64,000 nt of DNA from Flavobacterium hankyongi. GTDB taxonomy: Bacteria > Bacteroidota > Bacteroidia > Flavobacteriales > Flavobacteriaceae. The notes beneath the pieces were generated by a model that saw only the letters and a program-made list of their open reading frames with translations, was not told where the DNA came from and ran no database searches. Shown here piece after piece: positions 25,691-34,569 of the stretch. Position 1 is the stretch's first letter; each line of letters begins with the position of its first letter. The translations under genes were made by a program, and so were the position numbers. The stretch covers positions 1,054,001 to 1,118,000 of the forward strand of contig NZ_CP085725.1 in assembly GCF_036840915.1 (NCBI RefSeq). The letters are read 5' to 3'.

Positions 25691-26668
25691 CTATACCATC
25701 GCCATTTTATTGTATTTGTTACGATATTCAACTGGTGTAAGTCCAGTGATTTTTTTGAAAATAGAGCGAAAAGCTTTTGTGTCAGTATAGCCTACATCAT
25801 ACATTACTTCGTTAATATTTTTTCGGCTTGATTCGAAGCTTCGTTTTGCAAATTCAATTTTTACTCTGTTGATATATTCCAGAACAGAATTATTTGTCGC
25901 TATTTTAAATCGTCTTTCAAAACTTCTTCTTCCTAAGGAAACCAAATCTGCCAATTCATCAATCGTAATTTTTTCCTGAATGTTTTTATCAATAAAATCC
26001 TGAGCCTGTTTTATCGCTTCATCAGTATGATTTTTCTGCCCTTTAAACATTGCAAAAGCTGCTTGACTATCTCTATCAATATCAATAGCAAAATATTTGG
26101 AAGCCAAAATAGCCGTTTCCCTATCGGTGTACTTCTCTACCAAATACAATAATAAATTCCAATAAGACATAGCACCACCACTTGAATACAATCGCTGTTC
26201 TTCGGTAACAATGCTACCATCTATCACTTCTACTTCAGGAAACATCTCCTGAAATTCGTTTTGAAAACCCCAATGTGTTGAACACTTTTTACCATTAAGT
26301 AAACCTGTAGAAGCCAGTAAAAAAGCGCCTACACAAAGCGAAGCTACTTCTGCCCCATTATTGTATTGTTCCTTTATCCAAGGCAAGGCCTTTTTATTAG
26401 CATCAATGGCTGTTTTCATATCACCAAACAAAGCAGGAATTATAACTAAATCTGTTTTAGTTACCTCATTTAAAAGCTGTGATGTATTAATAGAAAATAA
26501 ACCATCATTGATTTTCACTTGTTTTTTTAAACCTACCAACTCCACATTAAACAATGGCATTTTACCTGATACAGCCATAAACTGATTTACTGCCGAAAAC
26601 AAATATTGCGGATCAGCAATGGCTTGCATTACCGAATTTTCAGGAACAAGAATACTTACATTCTTCAT
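25691..26668 (-). CDS. GlxA-type AraC family transcriptional regulator
   Basis: 325 aa. The N-terminal DJ-1/PfpI-like domain (residues 1-200) has ASLCVGAFLLASTGLLNGKKCSTHWG, including the nucleophile-elbow Cys, and the C-terminal AraC DNA-binding domain (about 215-320) has two helix-turn-helix units (ITIDELADLVSLGRRSFERR, then INEVMYDVGYTDTKAFRSIFK and GLTPVEYRNKYN). It is divergent from the SRPBCC-VOC-DoxX operon at 26812, which is its likely target. Confidence 0.93.
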   Translation of the reverse strand: MKNVSILVPENSVMQAIADPQYLFSAVNQFMAVSGKMPLFNVELVGLKKQVKINDGLFSINTSQLLNEVTKTDLVIIPALFGDMKTAIDANKKALPWIKEQYNNGAEVASLCVGAFLLASTGLLNGKKCSTHWGFQNEFQEMFPEVEVIDGSIVTEEQRLYSSGGAMSYWNLLLYLVEKYTDRETAILASKYFAIDIDRDSQAAFAMFKGQKNHTDEAIKQAQDFIDKNIQEKITIDELADLVSLGRRSFERRFKIATNNSVLEYINRVKIEFAKRSFESSRKNINEVMYDVGYTDTKAFRSIFKKITGLTPVEYRNKYNKMAMV

Positions 26669-26770
26669 TTTCTATATAATTTAGTTACAAGAATAAATAT
26701 AAAACAAAGTTTGTCGTAAATCACCCTTTAGTTGTCATTATTACACATAGTACTATATAAATAGTCGTTG

Positions 26771-26778
26771 CATCTTTG
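26771..26778 (+). promoter_or_regulatory. -7-like element before the SRPBCC operon
   Basis: CATCTTTG matches TAnnTTTG except at the first base, 33 nt before the ATG at 26812. No proper -33 TTG at the expected distance was seen, which would fit activator-dependent use by the divergent AraC-type regulator. Confidence 0.35.
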
Positions 26779-26811
26779 TAGTATAAATAAACAATCTAAA
26801 AAAATAAAGAA

Positions 26812-27225
26812 ATGAAAAACTCAAAAATCACAGTTCAAGCAACTGTTGAAGCAAACGCAAAAAAGGTTTGGAATTACTATAATTCTCCAAATCACATTAC
26901 TAATTGGAATTTTGCAGACCCAAGTTGGCACTGCCCTAAAGCCGAAAACGATATGAAAATTGGTGGCACTTACAAAGCCAGAATGGAAGCAAAAGATGGT
27001 AGTTTTGGTTTTGACTTTGAAGCTATTTACACTGATATCAAAGAAGGTCAAGAGTTTACTTATGAATTTGGTGGAAGAACTGCTACCGTTCAATTTGATG
27101 ACAATGGCAACAAAACAGAAGTTATTGTTTCTTTTGATCCAGAAACAGAAAATTCTATTGAAATGCAAAAAGGCGGATGGCAAGCCATTTTAAATAATTT
27201 TAAAAATTATACAGAAAACAACTAA
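26812..27225 (+). CDS. SRPBCC (AHSA1-like) family protein
   Basis: 137 aa START/AHSA1-type hydrophobic-pocket protein: ITVQATVEANAKKVWNYYNSP, NDMKIGGTYKARMEAKDG, and the C-terminal GGWQAILNNFKNYTEN helix are characteristic. Ligand unknown; often called activator of Hsp90 ATPase homologue without such a function in bacteria. First gene of a four-gene run with a second SRPBCC gene 12 nt downstream. Confidence 0.9.
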   Translation: MKNSKITVQATVEANAKKVWNYYNSPNHITNWNFADPSWHCPKAENDMKIGGTYKARMEAKDGSFGFDFEAIYTDIKEGQEFTYEFGGRTATVQFDDNGNKTEVIVSFDPETENSIEMQKGGWQAILNNFKNYTENN

Positions 27226-27237
27226 AATATAAAGAAG

Positions 27238-27687
27238 ATGGAAACGAACAAAGTAACATTGCACAGGGTTTTAACAGCCTCTCCAGAGAAAGTGTTTCGT
27301 GCCTTTGCTGATGCAGATGCCATGGCAAGCTGGTTACCTCCTTTTGGTTTTACCTGTAAGGTACACGAATTAGATTTTAAAGTGGGTGGTATTTACAAAA
27401 TGAGTTTTACCAATTTTACCACAGGAAATTCCCATTCGTTTGGTGGTGAATATTTAGAAATTGTTCCTAATCAATTATTAAAATATTCAGATAGATTTGA
27501 CGATCCTAATCTATCAGGAAAAATGGTAACAACAGTACAAATAAAAGCTGTAAGTTGTGGCACAGAATTACATATTACACAAACAGGCATACCTGATATG
27601 ATTCCAACAGAAATGTGCTATTTAGGTTGGCAGGAATCATTAGAAAAGTTGAAAAAATTGACTGAGCCAAATATACCTGATGCGTAA
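27238..27687 (+). CDS. SRPBCC (AHSA1-like) family protein
   Basis: 149 aa, a second, divergent member of the family: VTLHRVLTASPEKVFRAFADADAMASWLPPFGFTCKV, FKVGGIYKMSFTNFTTG and the C-terminal GWQESLEKLKKL. Low similarity to its neighbour suggests different ligands rather than a recent duplication. Confidence 0.9.
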   Translation: METNKVTLHRVLTASPEKVFRAFADADAMASWLPPFGFTCKVHELDFKVGGIYKMSFTNFTTGNSHSFGGEYLEIVPNQLLKYSDRFDDPNLSGKMVTTVQIKAVSCGTELHITQTGIPDMIPTEMCYLGWQESLEKLKKLTEPNIPDA

Positions 27688-27719
27688 AAATTAGATTCTA
27701 AATACTTATTGAAAAGTAA

Positions 27720-28133
27720 ATGATACAAATAAATTCTTACCTCACTTTTAATGGCAACTGTAAGGAGGCTATGACATTCTACAAAGAATGCTTAGGTGGT
27801 GAGCTCGTTTTTCAGACTGTTGGTGAATCTCCATTGTCTTCCAACATGCCAGAGCGAATGAAAAACTGTATTTTACATTCTACCCTTACTAAAAATGCTT
27901 TGATACTTATGGGCTCCGATATGGTAAGTGAAAAAGGTCTCATTAAAGGCAACAGTGTTTCACTTTCTTTAAATTGTAGCAGTGAAGAAGAAATTAAAAA
28001 TTGTTATGCTAAACTCTCAGCAGGAGGAACAGCAAATCACAAATTAGAAGAAAGCTTTTGGGGAGCTTTGTTTGGTGACCTTACCGATAAGTTTGGTACT
28101 CATTGGATACTTAATTACACAAAAAAAATCTAA
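27720..28133 (+). CDS. VOC family (PhnB-like) protein
   Basis: 137 aa glyoxalase/bleomycin-resistance fold of the PhnB/3-demethylubiquinone-methyltransferase-like type: SYLTFNGNCKEAMTFYKECLGGELVFQTVGE, MGSDM and WGALFGDLTDKFGTHWILNY. Such proteins bind a metal or small molecule; the substrate is unknown. Same run as the SRPBCC genes. Confidence 0.9.
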   Translation: MIQINSYLTFNGNCKEAMTFYKECLGGELVFQTVGESPLSSNMPERMKNCILHSTLTKNALILMGSDMVSEKGLIKGNSVSLSLNCSSEEEIKNCYAKLSAGGTANHKLEESFWGALFGDLTDKFGTHWILNYTKKI

Positions 28134-28153
28134 CAACTAAAATGCTATAAAAA

Positions 28154-28537
28154 ATGAAAAAAGATAAAATAATTTATTGGACGACAACAATCATCCTTTT
28201 TTTAATGGAAGGAGTTATGCCTGCACTAACTTCACAAACAGAATTAGCCAAACAAGGTATTAGTCATTTAGGCTATCCTGTTTATTTTGGAAACGCATTG
28301 GTGGTTTTTAAAATACTTGGAGCATTGTCTTTAGTAATTCCACAAATTCCTAAACGTTTTAAAGAATTTGCTTATGCTGGTTTTACATTTAATTTTCTAT
28401 TTGCGAGTATTAGTCACTTCGCAGTAGACGGAGTAGATTTTCAGTCATTCTTTCCATTGCTGTTTTTGGTAATATTAGGAATCTCTTACACGTATTACAA
28501 CAAGATTTATTCACCTAAAAATGAATACAATAGCTAA
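28154..28537 (+). CDS. DoxX family membrane protein
   Basis: 127 aa with four transmembrane helices ([74 protein letters not shown]) and the DoxX pattern [22 protein letters not shown]. Last gene of the SRPBCC-VOC run, 20 nt after the VOC gene and before a strong terminator. Confidence 0.87.
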   Translation: MKKDKIIYWTTTIILFLMEGVMPALTSQTELAKQGISHLGYPVYFGNALVVFKILGALSLVIPQIPKRFKEFAYAGFTFNFLFASISHFAVDGVDFQSFFPLLFLVILGISYTYYNKIYSPKNEYNS

Positions 28538-28562
28538 GAGAACACATCAATAATTATTTACC

Positions 28563-28604
28563 AAATACCAGAGATTTAAAGTTTATTTTAAATCTCTGGT
28601 ATTT
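28563..28604 (+). terminator. intrinsic terminator after the DoxX gene
   Basis: A perfect 18-bp stem (AAATACCAGAGATTTAAA at 28563-28580 with 28587-28604), a 6-nt loop, then T-rich sequence. Confidence 0.88.
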
Positions 28605-28680
28605 TTTTCGGAACTTCGTAAGAATGACAAAAACTCAACCACAAACTAAACATAAAATATCCGAGAAGAAAAACCACATT

Positions 28681-29322
28681 ATGAATGACAACCAAAGTTT
28701 AAACGATGCCTGGACTGCCAGATGGGATAATAGATATAGTAATGAAGAATTTGCTTATGGCGAAGAACCAAACAACTACTTAGAAGAGCAATTAAAAAAA
28801 CTATCTCCAGCAACAATACTTTTTCCTGCTGAAGGTGAAGGAAGAAATGCTGTATTTGCGGCCAAATTAGGTTGGACAGTTTCTGCATTTGACATTAGCC
28901 AAGAAGGCAAAAACAAAGCAATGATACTTGCCGAAAAGAATAACACAACTATAGATTATAAAGTTGGAGAATTACAATCTCTTGGTTATAAGAATGAACA
29001 ATTTGATACAATAGCGTTAATTTATGCGCACTTCCCCGCTGATATTAAATCAAAGTTACACAAAACACTGGCACAGTATTTAAAAATTGGCGGAACAATT
29101 ATTTTTGAAGCCTTTAGTAAAAAGCATATCGATTATGTGAATGCTAATGAAAAAGTTGGTGGACCAAGAGATATTGAAAGTTTATTTTCGATAGAGGAAA
29201 TAAAAGCTGACTTTCCAGATTACGAAATTTTAGAATTAGTAGAAACAGAAATTGAACTTAATGAGGGCCTTTTTCATAATGGTAAAGGTTCTGTAATACG
29301 ATTTATTGGTCGAAAAAAATAG
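28681..29322 (+). CDS. class I SAM-dependent methyltransferase (TehB-like)
   Basis: 213 aa. [24 protein letters not shown] is the N-terminus typical of TehB/SmtA-like enzymes, followed by the SAM-binding motif [19 protein letters not shown] and AFDIS, then [17 protein letters not shown] tellurite- or thiopurine-type small-molecule methyl acceptor is possible. The ATG at 28681 starts the conserved region; the frame extends to 28624, but those 19 residues are Lys/Gln-rich and not family-like. Confidence 0.88.
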   Translation: MNDNQSLNDAWTARWDNRYSNEEFAYGEEPNNYLEEQLKKLSPATILFPAEGEGRNAVFAAKLGWTVSAFDISQEGKNKAMILAEKNNTTIDYKVGELQSLGYKNEQFDTIALIYAHFPADIKSKLHKTLAQYLKIGGTIIFEAFSKKHIDYVNANEKVGGPRDIESLFSIEEIKADFPDYEILELVETEIELNEGLFHNGKGSVIRFIGRKK

Positions 29323-29362
29323 TAAACCACAAACTAAAACGTTAACTACAACAATTTTTAAA

Positions 29363-30088
29363 ATGACTAAAAAAGTAGCTATTCTATCTATAATTTTGCT
29401 TGTTTCAGTAGGCTTTTTTGTTCAGTCTGATAAATCAAAAATTGATGATGAACGTTTTATAAGTTATATTGTTAATCCAAAGAAACTAAAAATTGAATTT
29501 TACTGGAAAAACGAAAAGGATAAAAACTTTAAAAATGCAGAAAATTTAAGACTTTGGTTGAACAAGAAAAAACAAAACCTTGTTTTCGCAACAAATGGTG
29601 GGATGTATAAAAAAGATAATTCTCCTCAAGGTCTTTACATCGAAAATAAGATTACGAAAAATAAAATTGACACTACAACAAGAGGCAACGGTAATTTTTA
29701 TCTTAAACCAAATGGAATTTTTTACTTAACAACTGATAAAACAGCTAAAATTTGTTTGTCAAATGATTTCATAGATAATGACAAAATAAAATATGCTACA
29801 CAATCCGGGCCAATGCTAGTAATTAATGGAGCCATTCATACTGCTTTCAAAGAAAATTCAACTAATTTGAACATTAGGAATGGTGTTGGAATTTTACCTA
29901 ATAATGAGGTATTATTTGCAATGTCTAAAAAGGAAATAAATTTCTATGAGTTTGCAGAATTTTTCAAAAATCTTGGCTGCAAAAATGCTCTTTATCTAGA
30001 CGGTTTTGTATCAAGAATGTATTTACCTGAAAAAAAATGGATTCAAACTGATGGTGATTTTGGAGTGATAATTGGAGTCACGAAATAA
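29363..30088 (+). CDS. phosphodiester glycosidase family protein (NAGPA domain), exported
   Basis: 241 aa. A signal peptide or anchor (VAILSIILLVSVGFFVQ) precedes the NAGPA-type domain: LVFATNGGMYKKDNSPQGLYIEN, YATQSGPMLVINGAIH, IRNGVGILPNNEVLFAMS and CKNALYLDGFVSRMY, which contain the conserved NGG, SGPML and LDGF blocks. Homologues cleave sugar-phosphodiester linkages. The natural substrate is unknown. The ATG at 29363 gives a normal signal peptide; the longer frame overlaps the methyltransferase gene. Confidence 0.87.
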   Translation: MTKKVAILSIILLVSVGFFVQSDKSKIDDERFISYIVNPKKLKIEFYWKNEKDKNFKNAENLRLWLNKKKQNLVFATNGGMYKKDNSPQGLYIENKITKNKIDTTTRGNGNFYLKPNGIFYLTTDKTAKICLSNDFIDNDKIKYATQSGPMLVINGAIHTAFKENSTNLNIRNGVGILPNNEVLFAMSKKEINFYEFAEFFKNLGCKNALYLDGFVSRMYLPEKKWIQTDGDFGVIIGVTK

Positions 30089-30141
30089 ATTATCATTGCT
30101 TATAGCAATAACATTTTACTTTTTTCAATAAATCTTTGCTA

Positions 30142-30149
30142 TATCTTTG
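30142..30149 (+). promoter_or_regulatory. -7 element upstream of the CDF transporter
   Basis: TATCTTTG matches TAnnTTTG exactly, 50 nt before the ATG at 30200. A clear -33 TTG at the usual spacing is missing. Confidence 0.45.
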
Positions 30150-30199
30150 CAGACATCAATAAAACCTTTGGCCTCATCAAAGAAACTCGAAAATAAAGA

Positions 30200-31075
30200 A
30201 TGGCAGCTACTCACGAAGAAACAGCAATAAAAACAACTTATTTCAGTATCATTGGAAATGCAAGCTTAGCTGTAATAAAGGGAATTGCGGGACTTTTTGG
30301 AAACTCATACGCATTAATTGCAGATGCTATCGAGTCAACAACAGATATTTTTTCTTCTTTATTGGTTCTATTCGGGTTAAAATATGCGAACAAACCTGCT
30401 GACAAAAATCATCCATACGGGCACGGACGAGCAGAACCTCTAATTACATTTTTAGTAGTCGGTTTTTTAATTACATCTGCAACAATAATTGCTTATGAAA
30501 GCATAAAAAACATTGGAACACCACACGAACTCCCAAAAGTATGGACATTGTTTGTTGTTATCCCGCTAATTATCTGGAAAGAAATTTCTTTTCAATTGGT
30601 TATGAAAAAAGCAAAAGAAACAAATAGCTCCTCTCTTAAAGCTGATGCTTGGCATCACAGAAGTGATGCAATTACTTCTATTGCTGCTTTAATTGGTATT
30701 TCTATTGCCCTATATTTTGGTAAAGGTTATGAAACCGCCGACGATTGGGCAGCATTATTTGCTTCAGGATTTATTTTGTACAATAGCTATTTGATTTTTA
30801 GACCCGCTCTTGGAGAAATAATGGACGAACATTTATATGATGATTTAATTGATGATATTCGAAAAATATCACTAACTGTAAATGGTATCTTTGGAACCGA
30901 AAAGTGCTTTATTAGAAAAGCTGGAATGAAATATCATGTTGATCTTCACGCCATTGTAGATGCAAATATTTCTGTTAAACAAGGTCATGAAATAGCACAC
31001 GACCTAAAAGATACTTTACGATACGAAATACCTCAATTAGGACATGTTTTAATACATATTGAACCTAATGAATAG
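30200..31075 (+). CDS. cation diffusion facilitator (CDF) family transporter
   Basis: 291 aa with six transmembrane helices and a cytosolic C-terminal domain. Family signatures are visible: ALIADAIESTTDIFSSLLVLFGL (first transmembrane metal site), KNHPYGHGRAEPL, and LKADAWHHRSDAITSIAALIG (the second His/Asp site of the transport centre). The C-terminal part (from about residue 205) has the ferredoxin-like fold with YHVDLHAIVD and HVLIHIEP. Proton-driven efflux of Zn, Fe, Mn or Co is expected; the metal cannot be fixed from sequence. Monocistronic. Confidence 0.94.
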   Translation: MAATHEETAIKTTYFSIIGNASLAVIKGIAGLFGNSYALIADAIESTTDIFSSLLVLFGLKYANKPADKNHPYGHGRAEPLITFLVVGFLITSATIIAYESIKNIGTPHELPKVWTLFVVIPLIIWKEISFQLVMKKAKETNSSSLKADAWHHRSDAITSIAALIGISIALYFGKGYETADDWAALFASGFILYNSYLIFRPALGEIMDEHLYDDLIDDIRKISLTVNGIFGTEKCFIRKAGMKYHVDLHAIVDANISVKQGHEIAHDLKDTLRYEIPQLGHVLIHIEPNE

Positions 31076-31359
31076 AAAAAATATTCTTAGATAGATCATA
31101 TTAATTTGTTACTGATACAATTACTCTAGTTTGATTCTCATCAAAAACCCTACATAATTTAAAAAAGAACTTATCACACAATACTGTTACATCATCAATG
31201 AATCTTAATTAACCTTAGCAATAAGTTGAACATTCTGTTCTTAATATTATAAATTAGCAATATTTACTTCTTAATAACTTGTTATTATCTTTAAACAACT
31301 TGTAATGTAATGTGATTGCTTTTTATTATTTTTATCGGTAACAAAAACAATATTTAAAT

Positions 31360-32049
31360 ATGGAAAACGAAAACATTATTGTAGCACAGGCCAGCGAGTT
31401 AGAAAAAGCTCAATTTTACAAAAAAACCTATTCACACGTAGCTGTAGCCATTTTAGCTTTTATTGTTGTAGAAACTCTATTACTAAACATCCTTCCTATT
31501 GAGTGGATTATTGGTATGGTAGCACACAAATTCATGTGGTTATTCATCATTGGATTAATGTGGTTAGGATCATCTTTGTCTGAAAGAATGACTTTTCATC
31601 CTTCACGTCAGCAACAATATCTAGGTTTAGGTGCTTATGTAATTTTAGAAGCTATTATTTTCTTACCGCTTATTACTATTGCAATGGCAACTGCGGGAAC
31701 TGAAATTTTATCACAAGCTGCTTTAATTACACTTTTTATGTTTTCTGGATTGACAGCTGTTGTTTTTCTTACTAAAGCAGATTTTTCTTTTTTAAGAACT
31801 GCAATTACTGTTGGAGGATTTATTGCATTAGGATTAATTGTTTGCGGAGCTATTTTTGGCTTCAACCTTGGCCTTTGGTTTTCTGTAGGAATGGTTGTAT
31901 TAGCATCAGCAAGTATTTTGTATGAAACTAGCAAACTTAAAGATCAATATAATACAGAACAATATGTGGGAGCTGCATTGCGTCTTTTCGCATCAGTAAT
32001 GTTATTGTTTTGGTACATTTTACGTATCTTAATGAGTAGAAAAAACTAA
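31360..32049 (+). CDS. Bax inhibitor-1/YccA family membrane protein
   Basis: 229 aa with seven predicted transmembrane helices. After FYKKTYSHVAVAILAFIVVE come the BI-1 features FLTKADFSFLRTAITVGGFIALGLIV and the C-terminal SASILYETSKLKDQYNTEQYVGAALRLFASVMLLFWYILRILM, with the Asp-containing calcium/pH-sensing region. Bacterial members may be calcium leak channels. It has its own 284-nt upstream region, in which I see no other gene, and a terminator downstream. Confidence 0.93.
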   Translation: MENENIIVAQASELEKAQFYKKTYSHVAVAILAFIVVETLLLNILPIEWIIGMVAHKFMWLFIIGLMWLGSSLSERMTFHPSRQQQYLGLGAYVILEAIIFLPLITIAMATAGTEILSQAALITLFMFSGLTAVVFLTKADFSFLRTAITVGGFIALGLIVCGAIFGFNLGLWFSVGMVVLASASILYETSKLKDQYNTEQYVGAALRLFASVMLLFWYILRILMSRKN

Positions 32050-32076
32050 ACGGAAACTTTCCTCTCATAAACATAA

Positions 32077-32113
32077 AAAAATCCCTGATTATATCATTAA
32101 ATCAGGGATTTTT
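32077..32113. terminator. bidirectional terminator between BI-1 and the PfpI gene
   Basis: AAAAATCCCTGATT (32077-32090) pairs perfectly with 32100-32113, with a 9-nt loop. Runs of A on the left and T on the right serve the two convergent genes. Confidence 0.88.
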
Positions 32114-32135
32114 ATTTAAAATAAAAATTAAAGAA

Positions 32136-32918
32136 TTATAGTTTTTTTAATTCAGAAAGAACTGCTTTTCCAACAGCTTCTGCCGATTGTGGATTTTGCC
32201 CAGTAACCAAACGCTGGTCAGTCACAACATGAGATTGCCATACACCTGATTTTTCAAAAATCACTCCTCTTTCCTTAAGTTTGTCTTCTAATAAAAATGG
32301 AACTACTTTTTCAAGACCAACTGCTGTTTCTTCTTCATTAGTAAAAGCGTTTACTTTTTTCCCATCAACCAAATATTTTCCATTACTCAATTTAATATTC
32401 ACAATTCCAGCCGGACCGTGACAAACAGCGCTTACAATTCCGTTGTTTTCATAAATTTTTGTTGCAATTGAAGCAATTTCAGCGTTATCTGGTAAATCCC
32501 ACACAGCTCCATGTCCACCCGCAAAATGAATCGCAACATAGTTTGATGGATTAATTTCTGATGGCTTTAAAGTGTTCTCAACCTTGTGATGATATACATC
32601 ATTTTCCCAAAACTTTTTATTAATAGGATCTTTTAAATCAAAACCATCAACAGGCGCTTTACCTCCTTTAGGGCTCACGAAATCTATCTCGTAACCTGCT
32701 TCTTGAAGCACTTCCCATGGATGAGAAACTTCACTTAAATAATAGCCTGTAGGCTGACCAGTGTCCCCTTTTTTATCGTGACTAGTTACTACAAATAAAA
32801 TCTTTTTCATTTTTTTAGCTTGTTTCGTTTGTGCCATTGCTTCTGTTCCTGAAATCATAAGAGCAAAACCTGAAAAAATCATTACTCCTTTTTGTATTCT
32901 TTTAATAATTTGTTTCAT
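32136..32918 (-). CDS. exported DJ-1/PfpI-type (Hsp31-like) protein
   Basis: 260 aa. A signal peptide (MISGTEAMAQ cleavage region after a hydrophobic stretch) precedes a type-1 glutamine-amidotransferase/DJ-1 fold: KKILFVVTSHDKKGDTGQPTGYYLSEVSHPW, FVSPKGGKAPVDGFDL, FAGGHGAVWDLPD and the nucleophile elbow IVSAVCHGPAGIVN. The Cys-His-(Asp/Glu) arrangement matches the Hsp31/glyoxalase-III-like branch, which detoxifies methylglyoxal or acts as a chaperone. Export is unusual for that function. The Crp-like gene upstream on the same strand could control it. Confidence 0.9.
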   Translation of the reverse strand: MKQIIKRIQKGVMIFSGFALMISGTEAMAQTKQAKKMKKILFVVTSHDKKGDTGQPTGYYLSEVSHPWEVLQEAGYEIDFVSPKGGKAPVDGFDLKDPINKKFWENDVYHHKVENTLKPSEINPSNYVAIHFAGGHGAVWDLPDNAEIASIATKIYENNGIVSAVCHGPAGIVNIKLSNGKYLVDGKKVNAFTNEEETAVGLEKVVPFLLEDKLKERGVIFEKSGVWQSHVVTDQRLVTGQNPQSAEAVGKAVLSELKKL

Positions 32919-33074
32919 AGTTATAAATTTAAAAATTATATAAATTACTTTTCATTGGTTTTACACAATAGTTGTTTATATCGCTATTAATAAAATCAAT
33001 AGTACAAAATTCATAATATTTGGAAACGTTAGCAAGGAGATAAATCAACCTTTTGGGGTGAGGTAAATCACATT

Positions 33075-33647
33075 TTATGCTTTCAGACGGCTCAAAGTTT
33101 CTCGAGTAACTCCTAAATAAGCTGCCAACATCTTTTTAGGAACGCGTTGTATTAATTTAGGTAGTTTTTTAATCAAGTTGTTGTATCGTTCTTCGGCCGT
33201 TTCAGTTAGTAAAGACAAAATACGTTGTTGCAAGGCAATATATCCGTAATGCGATTTTATTCGGAAAAAATTTGACATTTTTGGTACTTCAGCACAAAGC
33301 ATATTAAGATCTTCTAAACGAAGTGAGAAAAACTCTGAATCTTCAATACAATCAATGAAAATAGTAGCCGGAATTTGATTTTGGAAAGCATTAAAATCTG
33401 TTGTCCAATACTCTTCCAAAGCAAATTGAAGAATATGTTCTTTCCCATTACTATCTATAGCATACGCTTTTGTAAGTCCGCTAATAATCCAGAATTCCGC
33501 AGGGACAGCTTCGTCTTTCTGAACAAGAAACTGATGTTTTTTTAGCTTTTTATATTTGAAAAATTGTGACACAAAAATCCACTCCTCATCGGTGAGTGCT
33601 ATAATTTCTTCTATATGTTTACGTAACAGCGTGTAATTTTCTTCCAT
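33075..33647 (-). CDS. Crp/Fnr family transcriptional regulator
   Basis: 190 aa, short Crp-like protein common in Bacteroidota: the beta-roll (HQFLVQKDEAVPAEFWIISGLTKAY, LQFALEEYWTTDFNAFQ) lacks obvious cAMP ligands, and the C-terminal helix-turn-helix is LIQRVPKKMLAAYLGVTRETLSRL. Lies upstream of the PfpI gene on the same strand with 156 nt between, which suggests local regulation rather than a shared start site. Confidence 0.9.
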   Translation of the reverse strand: MEENYTLLRKHIEEIIALTDEEWIFVSQFFKYKKLKKHQFLVQKDEAVPAEFWIISGLTKAYAIDSNGKEHILQFALEEYWTTDFNAFQNQIPATIFIDCIEDSEFFSLRLEDLNMLCAEVPKMSNFFRIKSHYGYIALQQRILSLLTETAEERYNNLIKKLPKLIQRVPKKMLAAYLGVTRETLSRLKA

Positions 33648-33720
33648 AAAATGATACGGGCAAAAGTAATAAAATGGACTTTTAAGAAGAAAATTTCACT
33701 ATAATAAATACAGAAAAAAA

Positions 33721-34434
33721 TTATTCACAATTACCCTCAATATCACAACTTTCACCAGCTAGACCAACAGAAATATCCTGATTCTTTTTCCAGTTCTCAT
33801 GGTATTGTACAAGGATTTGTAAAAAACTATCTGGAGATAATGCTCCACTAAAAGTTGCTTGATCATTAATTACAAAATGAGGAACACCTCTTAGACCCAC
33901 ATATTGTGCATTACTAATATCCTCTTGTACTTCTTTAGTAAAAAAATCGCCTGTGAGTGCTTTTTCTACTTCGGTTTCTGATAGTCCTATTTCTTTAGCA
34001 ATATTAATCAATTGCTTAGTGTCACTTATATTTTCGCCTTTTACAAATACAGCCTCAAACAAACGTTCTTCCAGTTCATGTGCTTTCCCTTCTGTTTTGG
34101 CCCATTGCAATAAACGGTGTGCCAAGAATGAATTGGCCCATTTCATATTGTCGATATCAAAAGTAATACCTGAGTGAACTGCCATTTGGACTACTTGTTC
34201 ATTTAATTGTTTTGCTGTTTCATACGACATTCCTTTGTGATCTGCTAGTGCCTGATGCGCATCTTTATCTGGATTGTATTCTAAATTTGGTGCCAATTGA
34301 TAACTGTGCCAACGAATATCAATATCTGCTGCATGTGAAAATTGTGCTAATGCCTTGTCCAAATTTCGTTTACCTATGAAACAAAATGGACAAAGCATGT
34401 CAGACCAAATATCTAGTGTAAGTTTAGAATTCAT
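33721..34434 (-). CDS. DsbA family oxidoreductase (FrnE-like)
   Basis: 237 aa cytosolic thioredoxin-fold protein without a signal peptide. LTLDIWSDMLCPFCFIGKRN contains the CPFC active site at residues 15-18; KWANSFLAHRLLQWAKTEGK and RGVPHFVINDQATFSGALSPDSFLQIL (with the cis-Pro after GV) are typical of FrnE/2-hydroxychromene-isomerase-like DsbA members. It also has a C-terminal Cys pair (ESCDIEGNCE), as in FrnE. Probable disulfide oxidoreductase in oxidative stress. Confidence 0.93.
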   Translation of the reverse strand: MNSKLTLDIWSDMLCPFCFIGKRNLDKALAQFSHAADIDIRWHSYQLAPNLEYNPDKDAHQALADHKGMSYETAKQLNEQVVQMAVHSGITFDIDNMKWANSFLAHRLLQWAKTEGKAHELEERLFEAVFVKGENISDTKQLINIAKEIGLSETEVEKALTGDFFTKEVQEDISNAQYVGLRGVPHFVINDQATFSGALSPDSFLQILVQYHENWKKNQDISVGLAGESCDIEGNCE

Positions 34435-34518
34435 GTTTTTATTGCAAAGGTAAAAGTTGGGAATTTTCTTTTCCTTAATTTTCAGTTAAAAAGAGCTGAA
34501 TGGTATGTTATTATAAAG

Positions 34519-34541
34519 CAAAAAAGCTGCTAAAAGCAGCT
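34519..34541 (-). terminator. terminator ending the T6SS effector operon
   Basis: On the minus strand AGCTGCT-ttt-AGCAGCT followed by TTTTTGC, 29 nt after the stop of the last lipoprotein gene. It marks the left end of the long minus-strand type VI region. Confidence 0.85.
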
Positions 34542-34569
34542 CTTATATTCTATTTAAATGGAAAATACT

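Noticed and set aside
29306..29362. Upstream start for the phosphodiester glycosidase family gene
   Set aside because: It would overlap the methyltransferase end and place 19 residues before an otherwise normal signal peptide.
31635..31934. 99-codon minus-strand frame opposite BI-1
   Set aside because: Pure shadow of a clear membrane-protein gene; composition is what antisense of hydrophobic codons gives.
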